Shown: positions 1 to 7,881 of the stretch, piece by piece
Numbering within the stretch: the stretch's first letter is position 1
How the letters are laid out: the number at the start of each line of letters is the position of its first letter
Assembly (NCBI GenBank): GCA_002311835.1
Contig: DBZY01000059.1
Location: 20,295-40,102, forward strand
Length of the DNA: 19,808 nucleotides
Direction: 5' to 3'
Source: Proteobacteria bacterium UBA1148
GTDB taxonomy: Bacteria > Pseudomonadota > Gammaproteobacteria > Steroidobacterales > Rariloculaceae
Program-made: the position numbers and the translations under genes
Notes under the pieces: generated by a model
What the model was told of the DNA's origin: nothing
What the model saw: the letters and a program-made list of their open reading frames with translations, nothing else
Databases searched by the model: none

Positions 1-123
1 TACATCAACCTCAGTGAACAAGCAAGGATTGTAATTATAAATACTTGCGCAGAAATCTATCACTCAAGTTCAGCGTTTGGTGGCGTTCCACCAGATACGC
101 CTATCCCAGATTGTCCTAATTAA
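1..123 (+). CDS. C-terminal end of an unidentified protein (5' end outside window)
   Basis: Frame 1 is open from the first base to a TAA at 121-123, giving 40 residues that begin YINLSEQARIV and finish GGVPPDTPIPDCPN. The open frame touching the edge, the mixed composition and the proline-rich tail with two cysteines (in NTCAEIY and PDCPN) look like the end of a real protein, but 40 open codons can also arise by chance. I do not recognise the family. No terminator-like hairpin follows. The next gene starts 109 bases later on the same strand, so the two could be co-transcribed. Confidence 0.35.
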   Translation, partial: YINLSEQARIVIINTCAEIYHSSSAFGGVPPDTPIPDCPN

Positions 124-232
124 ACTAATGAGCTATATGGGCACATACTTGAGTCTCCACACACACTAATACAATGCGTATGATGTCAGCCGTAGAAAAC
201 TAATAAACATAAGTTCTTAAGGGAAAATAACA

Positions 233-802
233 ATGAGATATGCACCCATAGCAACGCTAGCTGCGCTATTACTCACCGGTCATGGAACTTTTGCACAAAA
301 TCAGACGACTCTATTCGATGGGAGCAGCCTAGACGGCTGGACCACTTCCGGAGACGCCAATTGGAGTCTCGTAGATGGCGGCGCCGTGGAGGCTTCCAGC
401 GGAGGCGGTCATTTGATTAGTGAGAACTCCTATTCCGACTTCGTCCTAACCCTCGAGTTCTGGGTTGATGATCCCGCTAACAGCGGAATATTTATCCGCT
501 GTGCAGATTCAGATGAGGTTTCTCCCAACTCATGTTACGAGATTAATATTTTCGACCAACGCGAGGATCAGACCTATCGTACGGGTAGTATCGTCTTCTT
601 TGCCGCACCAGCAGTTCATATAAATGCCGGTGGCCAGTGGAACACATATGAAATTAGAGCCGAAGGATCAAGATTGCTAGTCACTTTAAATGGCATGGTG
701 ACTGTGGATATGGAAGATGACACGTACTCCGAAGGCCAATTTACTCTGCAATACGGAGGCGGCATCGTGAGGTTCCGGAACGTGCAGATCCAAACGCTTT
801 GA
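233..802 (+). CDS. Secreted DUF1080 (3-keto-disaccharide hydrolase-like) domain protein
   Basis: This 189-residue protein starts with a signal peptide (MRYAPIATLAALLLTGHGTFAQ, likely cut after the AQ near residue 22), so it should act in the periplasm or outside the cell. The rest is one DUF1080/laminin-G-like jelly-roll fold. Visible family marks are LFDGSSLDGW (about 27-36), a tryptophan-valine strand, SDFVLTLEFWV, NSGIFIRC (about 82-89), YEINIFDQ and the C-terminal FTLQYGGGIVRFRNVQIQ. DUF1080 proteins are linked to sugar binding or 3-keto-glycoside cleavage, but a substrate cannot be read here. It is a single-domain version. The start is supported by AAGGGA at 219-224, eight bases before ATG. 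It faces serS tail to tail with 9 bp between stops. Family assignment is confident; enzymatic activity is inference. Confidence 0.85.
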   Translation: MRYAPIATLAALLLTGHGTFAQNQTTLFDGSSLDGWTTSGDANWSLVDGGAVEASSGGGHLISENSYSDFVLTLEFWVDDPANSGIFIRCADSDEVSPNSCYEINIFDQREDQTYRTGSIVFFAAPAVHINAGGQWNTYEIRAEGSRLLVTLNGMVTVDMEDDTYSEGQFTLQYGGGIVRFRNVQIQTL

Positions 803-811
803 GGTTTTTAC

Positions 812-2089
812 TTAAGCTGTAATCTGTTTAATTCCTGACATATAAGGCTGTAGGACACTAGGAACGTTGAACGTACCGTCTTCCAGTTGATAGTGTTCCA
901 TAACAGCGATGAGTGCTCGTCCCGCAGCAACACCTGATCCATTGAGGGTATGGACGGGTTCGGGCTTGCCCGTTTCTGGATTACGCCAGCGAGCCTGCAT
1001 GCGACGAGCTTGAAAAGACTCGCAATTACTGCAGGATGAAATCTCACGGTACTGATTTTGCCCAGGCAACCAGACCTCAAGATCATACGTTTTTGCAGAT
1101 GCAAAACCTGTATCACCCGCGCACAGTGTTACAACACGGTAAGCTAACCCGAGACGTTGCAAAACAACCTCAGCATGGGACAGGAGATCTTCAAGTGCTT
1201 GATAGGAATCTTGAGGCTCCACGATATGAACCAGCTCGACTTTTTCGAACTGGTGCTGCCGGATCATTCCCCGAGTATCCTTGCCGTAAGAGCCAGCTTC
1301 GGATCGAAAACAAGGAGTGTGCGCTGTGAGACGCATGGGAAGATCGTCGGGTTCAATAATACGATCGCGAACAAAATTACTCAGAGGTACTTCGGCAGTG
1401 GGTATCAACCGGAGTGGTGTCTCTCCCTCAATGGTAAATAGGTCACTGGCAAACTTCGGCAACTGCCCAGTACCGAATAGCGCACTGTCTTTGACCATAT
1501 ATGGCACGTAACTTTCCGTGTATCCATGCTCGTTGACATGAACATCCAACATGAACTGAATAAGCGCGCGGTGCAGCCGTGCCAGCATCCCATGCAGTAC
1601 GACAAACCTGCTGCCGGATAGCTTGGCGGCAGCTTCAAAGTCAATCATTCCAAGCTCTTCACCCAGCGTGACATGATCTTTCGGCTCAAATTCGAACTTT
1701 GGCACCTCACCCCAGTTTCGAACGACAATGTTTGAGGTCCCAACGGATCCATCGGGCACGGAATCATGCAGCAGGTTAGGAATTTCAGTAAGAAAAGCGT
1801 CCAGCTTCTCATGCAATCCTTGCAAACGCGCCTCCGAGTCTGCGAGTGCGGTACCAAGCTTCCCGACCTCAACCTTGAGGGATTCAATACCCTCCCCTGC
1901 AGCTTTAGCCTTCCCAATCCCCTTAGAACGCTCGTTTCGAAGACGTCGCAACTCCTCAACATCAACCTGCAGCGTCTTTCGCTCATCTTCAAGTCGTTGA
2001 TAGAGGGCACAATCGAGCACAAATCCTCGTCGCGCCAAATTTCTGGCTAGACCATCCAGATCACTGCGTAATAGCCTGGGATCTAACAT
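812..2089 (-). CDS. serS: Seryl-tRNA synthetase
   Basis: SerS charges tRNA-Ser (and tRNA-Sec) with serine in the cytoplasm. The 425-residue length is normal for bacterial SerS. Residues about 28-105 form the charged long coiled-coil arm that grips the tRNA variable arm. The class II core follows: TGQLPKFASDLF (about 207-218), the TAEVPL serine-site loop (231-236), motif 2 as CFRSEAGSYGKDTRG (260-274), and motif 3 near the C-terminus with GSGVAAGRALIAVMEHYQ. It ends VLQPYMSGIKQITA. The gene is last in a minus-strand run after the VanZ-like gene, 15 bases from that stop, with a modest GAGAT ribosome-binding match before ATG. The 3' end lies 9 bp from the convergent DUF1080 gene without an obvious terminator. 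Confidence 0.98.
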   Translation of the reverse strand: MLDPRLLRSDLDGLARNLARRGFVLDCALYQRLEDERKTLQVDVEELRRLRNERSKGIGKAKAAGEGIESLKVEVGKLGTALADSEARLQGLHEKLDAFLTEIPNLLHDSVPDGSVGTSNIVVRNWGEVPKFEFEPKDHVTLGEELGMIDFEAAAKLSGSRFVVLHGMLARLHRALIQFMLDVHVNEHGYTESYVPYMVKDSALFGTGQLPKFASDLFTIEGETPLRLIPTAEVPLSNFVRDRIIEPDDLPMRLTAHTPCFRSEAGSYGKDTRGMIRQHQFEKVELVHIVEPQDSYQALEDLLSHAEVVLQRLGLAYRVVTLCAGDTGFASAKTYDLEVWLPGQNQYREISSCSNCESFQARRMQARWRNPETGKPEPVHTLNGSGVAAGRALIAVMEHYQLEDGTFNVPSVLQPYMSGIKQITA

Positions 2090-2104
2090 TCAAAAAATCT
2101 CGTG

Positions 2105-2488
2105 TCAGTTATAGTAACCAAGAGCCCGCTCTATGCGCTGACACCATCCGGCGAGAAGCGTGAATGATAATAATAGCCCGAGTGCGACGCCTACAGTGTT
2201 CGCAAGCAGGTCCAAAGGGTCAAAAAACCGATACGGTAGCACTGCTTGAAGAAATTCCAGTAGTCCCCCAAATGTAACCAATATGAGCGCAATGACCACA
2301 TGCCGCTGTCTCGAATACAACCCGGAAAACCAAATCATTAACAAAAAATAAGACAGCATATGTACTATTTTGTCAGCTGAAGAAAATCCGGTTATTACGG
2401 CACCAGGGATCACACTGCCGACAGCCACAAACACCACTAACCCCCAACCTGGCAACGCCCATGCAATGGGATATCGTAAAGGCAGCAT
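2105..2488 (-). CDS. VanZ-like family membrane protein
   Basis: This is a small (127-residue) inner-membrane protein with four likely transmembrane helices, at about residues 10-30, 42-58, 63-80 and 92-115. It carries VanZ-family marks: DKIVHMLSYFLL after helix 1 (D39, H43), ELLEF-like GGLLEFLQAVLP with E78 and Q81, then RFFDPLDLLANTVGVALG. VanZ gives teicoplanin resistance in enterococci by an unknown mechanism. Gammaproteobacterial VanZ-like proteins have no assigned role, and nothing here indicates resistance. A GATGAGGT ribosome-binding match lies just before ATG. The gene begins 11 bases after the lolA stop and ends 15 bases before serS, so it is probably co-transcribed with both. In Pseudomonas aeruginosa this slot between lolA and serS is held by rarA/mgsA. 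Confidence 0.85.
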   Translation of the reverse strand: MLPLRYPIAWALPGWGLVVFVAVGSVIPGAVITGFSSADKIVHMLSYFLLMIWFSGLYSRQRHVVIALILVTFGGLLEFLQAVLPYRFFDPLDLLANTVGVALGLLLSFTLLAGWCQRIERALGYYN

Positions 2489-2499
2489 AACTTACCTCA

Positions 2500-3201
2500 T
2501 CACCTCAATTCGCTCGGTTGCCCAATGACATCAGCATCCTCGGGTGGAATAAAGTTAAACGTACTATCCAAAATCATCGGATTGAGTTCTACTTCCTCAA
2601 ATTGAATTTCGGTCACCTGATCTAGCCCATCTAGAAGCTCAAGTCTCGCAAGAACCCCTTCTCTAAAACCGATAAAAACGGTATTAAAATCCGTACCCTC
2701 AAGCTTAGGCACAAGCCTAACCCAGTTAATTCCATTGGTAGTAAAATTCTCCGTGACCTCAAACCCATCACGTACAACCTGGTCTCCACTGAGTAACATG
2801 GCGGGTGTTGCCGAAATGAGCTCATCCAACGGGCTAACTGTCACTTGTCTCAGCTCCACATCATAAATCCATAGATTCATACCATCCGCGACAACTAATT
2901 GCTCGAATGGCTCTTGATAGTTCCAGAGAAACTGATTAGGCCGTTTAATCCAGAGCATCCCCGCTGCCCTTTCAATGAGTTGACCCTCCGAGTTCCAGAG
3001 CTCTTGCTGAAATTCTGCGCGTAGTGTCCGCGTCGTTTCTAGAAAGCTCTCGAGTGAATCAGATCCGCTTGGATTGGATATGAACTCTTCGTTTTGAGCA
3101 CTTATGGACGAGGATAAAGTGACGCTCCAAACTGAGAGAAAAATACAAGATAATTTAATCGTCTCCAACCGGCGGCGGTGCAAGAACTTCTCTGGACCCA
3201 T
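2500..3201 (-). CDS. lolA: Outer-membrane lipoprotein carrier protein LolA
   Basis: LolA is the periplasmic chaperone that takes lipoproteins from LolCDE in the inner membrane to LolB. The mature part has the family pattern: SLESFLETTRTLRAEFQQ, GMLWIKRPNQFLWNYQEP, LVVADGMNLWIYDVELRQV, then alternating beta strands up to the C-terminal FNFIPPEDADV. The signal peptide is seen as a basic stretch (HRRRLETIK) followed by LSCIFLSVWSVTLSSSISAQ. The start is uncertain. I chose the ATG at 3201, which lies inside the end of ftsK. A TTG at 3219 has GGAGG nine bases upstream, and a TTG at 3168 would give a more compact signal peptide. All three overlap the ftsK stop (3155), so the pair is translationally close. 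The neighbouring ftsK is conserved in many gammaproteobacteria. Confidence 0.9.
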   Translation of the reverse strand: MGPEKFLHRRRLETIKLSCIFLSVWSVTLSSSISAQNEEFISNPSGSDSLESFLETTRTLRAEFQQELWNSEGQLIERAAGMLWIKRPNQFLWNYQEPFEQLVVADGMNLWIYDVELRQVTVSPLDELISATPAMLLSGDQVVRDGFEVTENFTTNGINWVRLVPKLEGTDFNTVFIGFREGVLARLELLDGLDQVTEIQFEEVELNPMILDSTFNFIPPEDADVIGQPSELR

Positions 3202-5452
3202 TCGCTTGTAAGCTTCCAACGATCCCGGCCTCCTCCATAGTCTCGACCATCCGTGCAGCGCGGTTGTATCCGACCTTCAGGCGACGCTGGACACCGGAGA
3301 TCGACGCTCTGCGGGTTTCTGTCACTATCCGCACGGCCTGATCGTAAAGGGGATCTTGCTCGCCGTCCAACTCTCCGGGCAACATCGCATCAATTCCAGG
3401 AATAGCTTCACCCGGACCAGAAACAATCTCGTCAATGAATGAGGGAGCACCGCTAGCTCGAAGGTTTTTCACAACCGCATGAACTTCGTTATCAGAAACA
3501 AAGGCGCCGTGAATACGTGTGGGTGCCGAAGTACCAGCAGGAAGAAACAACATATCACCATGACCAAGAAGATTCTCAGCACCCATCTGATCAAGAATAG
3601 TTCTGGAATCGACCTTCGCAGATACCTGAAACGCAATCCGACAGGGGATATTAGCCTTAATCAGCCCGGTTATGACGTCTACGGATGGCCTTTGAGTAGC
3701 AATAATCATGTGGATTCCGGACGCTCGGGCTTTTTGGGCCAATCTTGCGATTAGCTCTTCGACCTTCTTGCCTACCATCATCATCATATCCGCCAACTCA
3801 TCAATAATGACGACAACGTAGGGTAGCGGCTGTAACGCGGGGATATCCTGGTCAACATCTTCTTCATCTAACGTGAAGGTCGGGTCTGGTATTGTCTCTC
3901 CCTTACCAGAAGCTTCGTTAACTTTGCGATTGTAGCTCGAGATGTGACGCACCCCGAGAGCCGCCATTAGAGCGTAACGACGTTCCATTTCAGCGACACA
4001 CCAGCGCAATGCATTAGCCGCCTCTTTCATATCAGTTACCACCGGCGCGAGTAAATGAGGAATTCCCTCATAGACTGACAACTCGAGCATTTTCGGGTCA
4101 ATCATGATCAGGCGTACATGATCAGGCGAAGACTTGTACAGCAGGCTGAGCACCATTGCGTTGAGGGCGACAGACTTGCCTGAACCTGTGGTCCCGGCAA
4201 TCAATAGATGGGGCATTCTAGCGAGATCAGCCACCATAGGCTGCCCACCAATATCCTTGCCCAATGCTAGTGTGAGAGGAGAGCTCAATTTATCGTAAAC
4301 TTGGGATTTAACGATCTCGCCCAGTGCGACTAACTCCCGTACCTCGTTGGGTATCTCCAACCCAACGTACGGCTTGCCCGGAATAACTTCCACTACTCGT
4401 ACGCTTACCGTCGAAAGCGAGCGCGCTAGATCCTTTGAGAGATTACTGATCTGACTGACCTTTACCCCTGGCGCAGGTTTTAGCTCGAATCGTGTAACAA
4501 CGGGACCGGGTTGTACGGAAACAACCTCTACCTCTATGCCGAAATCGGCGAGTTTCAACTCTACCAATCTCGACATAGCCTCCAGTGCCTCAGCCGAGTA
4601 GCCGCCTACTCTAGGGGGAGGGTCATCTAACAGCGCCAACGCTGGCAGCTCACCTGATATAAGCGGTTCAAAGAGCGGTACTTGGCGTTCTCGCTCCATT
4701 CGTGCACTTGGAGGTACGGCATCAAAAGAAGGCTCAATCCGAGGCGTCTCCGTCCTTGGTTTGGTTCGACTTCTCAAAATTAGGTCTTGACGATGTTGCT
4801 TGGCGCGCCGCCCCTCAAGCCATATCTGAATGCGATTTATGAAAATCTCGCCTTTGAGTATGACAGCAAGGACTCCTCGTCCTGTGCAATCCGCAACCGC
4901 CAACCATGAAATACCTGTAGAAAGCGACACAGCTGCAAGCCATAAAACCAGCAGCAACACAGTCGCACCGAGTAACCCAAGGATCTGTTCTAGCCCTACC
5001 CCCACCAGTTGACCGATGATGCCGCCAGCAGTTTCGCGCATCTCGGGCACAAAAAAATGTAACGTAGCCAGCCCGCAACTCGTTGCGAGCATCAATAGGA
5101 ATCCCCCACCCCGGCATACCATGTCTAACCGACTTAGAACAGCTGTTCTATTTCGATCTCGAAATAGCAACACACTGCCCAACAAGACCAACACCGGGAA
5201 TAGATAAGCCGGACGGCCGAACAGGAGGTAGGCTACATCCGAAAACCACGCGCCAGCGGGACCCATCCGATTTTGTATAGTCTGGGTATCAGCAGACACG
5301 CTAAAGGCCGGGTCGCCTGGGTAATAGCTCGCCAATGCGAGAAACAGGATGATTGCAAACCCGGCAAGTACCCACATTGCCGATTCTCGCAGGCCCCGAA
5401 TCCGGGGCACCAGTACGGGTGGTGTGGCGTTGCCAACCTTAGCTCTGCTCAA
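3155..5452 (-). CDS. ftsK: DNA translocase FtsK
   Basis: FtsK sits at the division septum and pumps chromosomal DNA toward dif sites, activating XerCD to resolve dimers. The 765-residue protein has an N-terminal membrane domain with hydrophobic segments near 25-42, 72-97, 117-135 and 155-185, a short charged linker (about 210-280), the motor domain with Walker A GTTGSGKS (420-427) and Walker B VVVIIDE (546-552), and a C-terminal winged-helix gamma domain (about 695-745) including RRASISGVQRRLKVGYNRAA, which reads KOPS. The linker is much shorter than in E. coli FtsK (over 1300 residues), which is common elsewhere. The start is TTG at 5452. An in-frame TAA six bases upstream excludes anything longer, and an internal ATG at 5377 would cut into the first membrane helix. 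The gene leads the minus-strand run. Confidence 0.97.
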   Translation of the reverse strand: MSRAKVGNATPPVLVPRIRGLRESAMWVLAGFAIILFLALASYYPGDPAFSVSADTQTIQNRMGPAGAWFSDVAYLLFGRPAYLFPVLVLLGSVLLFRDRNRTAVLSRLDMVCRGGGFLLMLATSCGLATLHFFVPEMRETAGGIIGQLVGVGLEQILGLLGATVLLLVLWLAAVSLSTGISWLAVADCTGRGVLAVILKGEIFINRIQIWLEGRRAKQHRQDLILRSRTKPRTETPRIEPSFDAVPPSARMERERQVPLFEPLISGELPALALLDDPPPRVGGYSAEALEAMSRLVELKLADFGIEVEVVSVQPGPVVTRFELKPAPGVKVSQISNLSKDLARSLSTVSVRVVEVIPGKPYVGLEIPNEVRELVALGEIVKSQVYDKLSSPLTLALGKDIGGQPMVADLARMPHLLIAGTTGSGKSVALNAMVLSLLYKSSPDHVRLIMIDPKMLELSVYEGIPHLLAPVVTDMKEAANALRWCVAEMERRYALMAALGVRHISSYNRKVNEASGKGETIPDPTFTLDEEDVDQDIPALQPLPYVVVIIDELADMMMMVGKKVEELIARLAQKARASGIHMIIATQRPSVDVITGLIKANIPCRIAFQVSAKVDSRTILDQMGAENLLGHGDMLFLPAGTSAPTRIHGAFVSDNEVHAVVKNLRASGAPSFIDEIVSGPGEAIPGIDAMLPGELDGEQDPLYDQAVRIVTETRRASISGVQRRLKVGYNRAARMVETMEEAGIVGSLQANGSREVLAPPPVGDD

Positions 5453-5484
5453 GTTTTACCCGAATATGTTAAATCAACGCGCTG

Positions 5485-5490
5485 ATTATA
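5485..5490 (-). promoter_or_regulatory. Candidate -10 element for the ftsK-lolA-vanZ-serS run
   Basis: On the minus strand this reads TATAAT, a perfect sigma-70 -10 hexamer. The start of transcription would fall near 5478, leaving a leader of about 25 bases before the ftsK TTG at 5452. No good TTGACA-like -35 is present at 16-18 bases spacing (the best is TGTGTT), so this is a moderate call. It lies in the 200-base divergent gap between ftsK and the DUF482 gene. Confidence 0.35.
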
Positions 5491-5652
5491 CAGATAGCCC
5501 CCCGATGAACACACCATCAGTCTCGTTCGCTATGGTGCCGACCGACACCAGCGGGCGGTTATAGTATCTATCACAGAACAGAACACTGGTGGAGGGAACA
5601 GTGCGAGGGCGGAATAGCCTGAAACAAGGCCCCTCTATCACAGGGAAACGGT

Positions 5653-6849
5653 ATGAGTTTTCAAGTCAAACAACACTCCAGCATCCTTGATATTGATGCG
5701 ACTGCATGGAATGTGCTTGCGGCTGACTCTCCGTTTTTGCGGCACGAGTTTCTCGGAGCGTTAGAACGAACTGGATGCGTCGGTGAAGACACAACTTGGA
5801 AACCAACTCATCTCACCGTCACTGACGTGGATGGCAACCTTACGGGTGCCCTACCTCTCTACGTGAAGTATGACTCTCAAGGTGAATTTGTATTCGACTG
5901 GAGCTGGGCGAACGCTTATAGCCAAGGAGGTCTACCTTACTATCCTAAGCTTGTATCAGCTGTCCCCTTTACACCTGCAACCGGACAAAGATTTCTCATC
6001 AAAGAAAGTGGAGAGTTCACGACTATCGCGGCCGAACTTCTTTCCGCTGTAAGGAATCTAAGTACAAAACTTAACGCATCCTCCTTGCACGTGCTCTTCC
6101 CTACCGATACTGATCGTCGCTTTCTCTCAAACGAGGGGTTCCTGCAACGAAAGAACTACCAATTCCATTGGCATAATGATGATTATAAAAATTTCGAAGA
6201 GTTTCTCGCACGATTCGTTTCAGCAAAGCGAAAAAAAGCACGCCGGGAACGACGACGTATTATCGAGGCAGGTGTTAGGTTTGAACATCTATCAGGTGAC
6301 GAACCAAACGAAGAAGACTGGGATACCCTCTTTGAATATTACGCCCGCACTTTCTTGCGCCGCGGTCGTTCCCCCTACCTTAACCGAGAATTTTTTAGAG
6401 AAATAGCCCAAACCATGCCTGAAAATATAGTGCTAATCTTGGCTCGTTTTAATGGCAAGCTTATAGCAACAGCTATCTGCTTCCGCAGCGAAGACACCCT
6501 ATACGGTCGTTATTGGGGAAGTCTTGCGGACTTTCACAGTCTGCATTTCGAGGCTTGCTATTACCAAGGCATTGAGTACTGCATCAATCAGGGTCTCAGT
6601 CGATTTGAACCAGGCACACAAGGCGAACACAAATTGAGCAGAGGATTTGTGCCAACGGCAACTTGGTCAAACCATTGGATTCTAGACCCAGAGTTCGGAC
6701 AAGCTATTGCACAATTTCTTGATCGAGAGAGGATGCACATAGATGCCTACATGAAGGAACTCACAGATCACGTGCCTTATCGCAAAAACCAAGTAATGCC
6801 GTTATCTTCAGCGTATGGTCCCTTTGACTACAACCATAAGAACTCGTGA
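5653..6849 (+). CDS. DUF482 / FemAB-like GNAT-fold acyltransferase (COG3146 type)
   Basis: A 398-residue soluble protein without signal peptide. The N-terminal FLRHEFLGALERTGCVG, the WKPTHLTV strand, GALPLYVKYDSQGEFVFDWSWANAY, the basic patch AKRKKARRERRRI (about 196-208) and the C-terminal FEPGTQGEHKLSRGF identify the DUF482 family, often annotated as peptidoglycan-biosynthesis or GNAT N-acetyltransferase. The fold is related to FemABX enzymes. No substrate has been settled for the family to my knowledge. AGGGA at 5642-5646, six bases before ATG, supports the start. The stop overlaps the aat start by four bases (GTGA), so translation of the two is probably coupled. In P. aeruginosa the position between ftsK and aat holds trxB instead. 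The family call is firm; the biochemical role is open. Confidence 0.9.
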   Translation: MSFQVKQHSSILDIDATAWNVLAADSPFLRHEFLGALERTGCVGEDTTWKPTHLTVTDVDGNLTGALPLYVKYDSQGEFVFDWSWANAYSQGGLPYYPKLVSAVPFTPATGQRFLIKESGEFTTIAAELLSAVRNLSTKLNASSLHVLFPTDTDRRFLSNEGFLQRKNYQFHWHNDDYKNFEEFLARFVSAKRKKARRERRRIIEAGVRFEHLSGDEPNEEDWDTLFEYYARTFLRRGRSPYLNREFFREIAQTMPENIVLILARFNGKLIATAICFRSEDTLYGRYWGSLADFHSLHFEACYYQGIEYCINQGLSRFEPGTQGEHKLSRGFVPTATWSNHWILDPEFGQAIAQFLDRERMHIDAYMKELTDHVPYRKNQVMPLSSAYGPFDYNHKNS

Positions 6850-7574
6850 CTGATATCTACTGGCTATCGCCAACCGAAGGGGCTGTTTCATTTCCGCCCC
6901 CAGAAAATGCGCTAGCAGAACCTAATGGACTACTTGCTGTTGGTGGAGACCTCAGCCCAGAACGTCTATTAGCTGCCTATCCACGGAGTATTTTCCCATG
7001 GTATGAGGAGGGCCAACCCATCCTCTGGTGGTCTCCAGATCCTCGTGCAGTTTTGTTTCCTGAGGACTTACATGTGTCCCGTCGACTCGCAAGGACACTT
7101 CGTCAGTCGAATATCACAATAAGTGTGGATACCTCATTTAAAGCAGTTGTCCAAGGCTGTGCGGCGCCACGCCAATATGACAAAGGCACATGGATTACAC
7201 CAGCCATGCTCCAAGCCTATGAACAGCTACATAAGCTGGGGTATGCGCACTCATTCGAAGCATGGGACGGAAAAGATCTAGTTGCAGGAATGTATGGAAT
7301 AGCTATCGGACAAGTTTTTTTTGGGGAATCTATGTTTACACGGATTAGCAATGCATCTAAGATCGTTTTTGTCAAGGCTGTGGAATATCTCCAAGCTAAA
7401 CGATTTAAATTAATCGACTGTCAGATATGGTCTGATCACCTAGAATCCCTGGGTGCCACCACAGTCCCCCGCACCGTATTCGTTGATTACCTCGGAAGCT
7501 TGTGTGACCCGCCTGGGAACACTTCCTGCTGGAATAAAGACCATACGCGTTATATCGGCAAAACGGATTCCTAA
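6846..7574 (+). CDS. aat: Leucyl/phenylalanyl-tRNA--protein transferase
   Basis: Aat moves Leu or Phe from aminoacyl-tRNA onto proteins with N-terminal Arg or Lys, creating an N-degron read by ClpS. The 242-residue protein keeps the family signatures: PWYEEGQPILWWSPDPRAVL (51-70), KGTWITPAMLQAY (113-125), HSFEAW, VFFGESMFTRISNASK (157-172, E161) and LIDCQIWSDHLESLGA (189-204), where D191 and Q193 correspond to the catalytic D186 and Q188 of E. coli Aat. The start is GTG at 6846, overlapping the upstream TGA by four bases; this start keeps the usual FPPPENAL region about 15 residues in. No arginyltransferase (ate/bpt) gene follows before infA, unlike many relatives. The clpS-clpA pair of the same pathway lies just beyond infA on the other strand. 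Confidence 0.97.
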   Translation: MTDIYWLSPTEGAVSFPPPENALAEPNGLLAVGGDLSPERLLAAYPRSIFPWYEEGQPILWWSPDPRAVLFPEDLHVSRRLARTLRQSNITISVDTSFKAVVQGCAAPRQYDKGTWITPAMLQAYEQLHKLGYAHSFEAWDGKDLVAGMYGIAIGQVFFGESMFTRISNASKIVFVKAVEYLQAKRFKLIDCQIWSDHLESLGATTVPRTVFVDYLGSLCDPPGNTSCWNKDHTRYIGKTDS

Positions 7575-7637
7575 CTTACCATTGCGGAAATCTTCTCGAA
7601 TATGTAACAATTCGTCGCCGCAGTCAGTAAGAAAAAA

Positions 7638-7856
7638 ATGCCAAAAGAGGAAGCGCTCCAAATGGAAGGTGTGGTTGCGGAAACGCTACCTAACACTATG
7701 TTTCGCGTTGAACTGGAAAATGGCCATATTGTCATGGCACATATTTCCGGGAAAATGCGCAAGAATTACATTCGAATCCTCAAGGGAGATAATGTCACGA
7801 TAGAATTGACACCCTATGACCTAAGCAAGGGGCGAATCATTTTCCGCTCCCGATAA
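7638..7856 (+). CDS. infA: Translation initiation factor IF-1
   Basis: IF-1 binds the A site of the 30S subunit during initiation. The 72-residue length and single OB fold are exactly the family pattern: MPKEEALQMEGVVAETLPN, FRVELENGHIVMAHISGKMR, then RILKGDNVTIELTPYDLSKG and IIFRSR. The ATG at 7638 is preceded by an A-rich stretch (TAAGAAAAAA) with no strong Shine-Dalgarno sequence. The gene lies 63 bases after aat, and its stop is 25 bases from the stop of convergent clpA. A tail-to-tail infA/clpA pair is usual in gammaproteobacteria. Confidence 0.99.
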   Translation: MPKEEALQMEGVVAETLPNTMFRVELENGHIVMAHISGKMRKNYIRILKGDNVTIELTPYDLSKGRIIFRSR

Positions 7857-7881
7857 CCTCAGAGATTGAATTGACCTAGGC

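Noticed and set aside
3479..3754. Plus-strand ORF of 91 codons inside ftsK
   Set aside because: It is antisense to the conserved FtsK motor domain and its peptide has no recognisable features.
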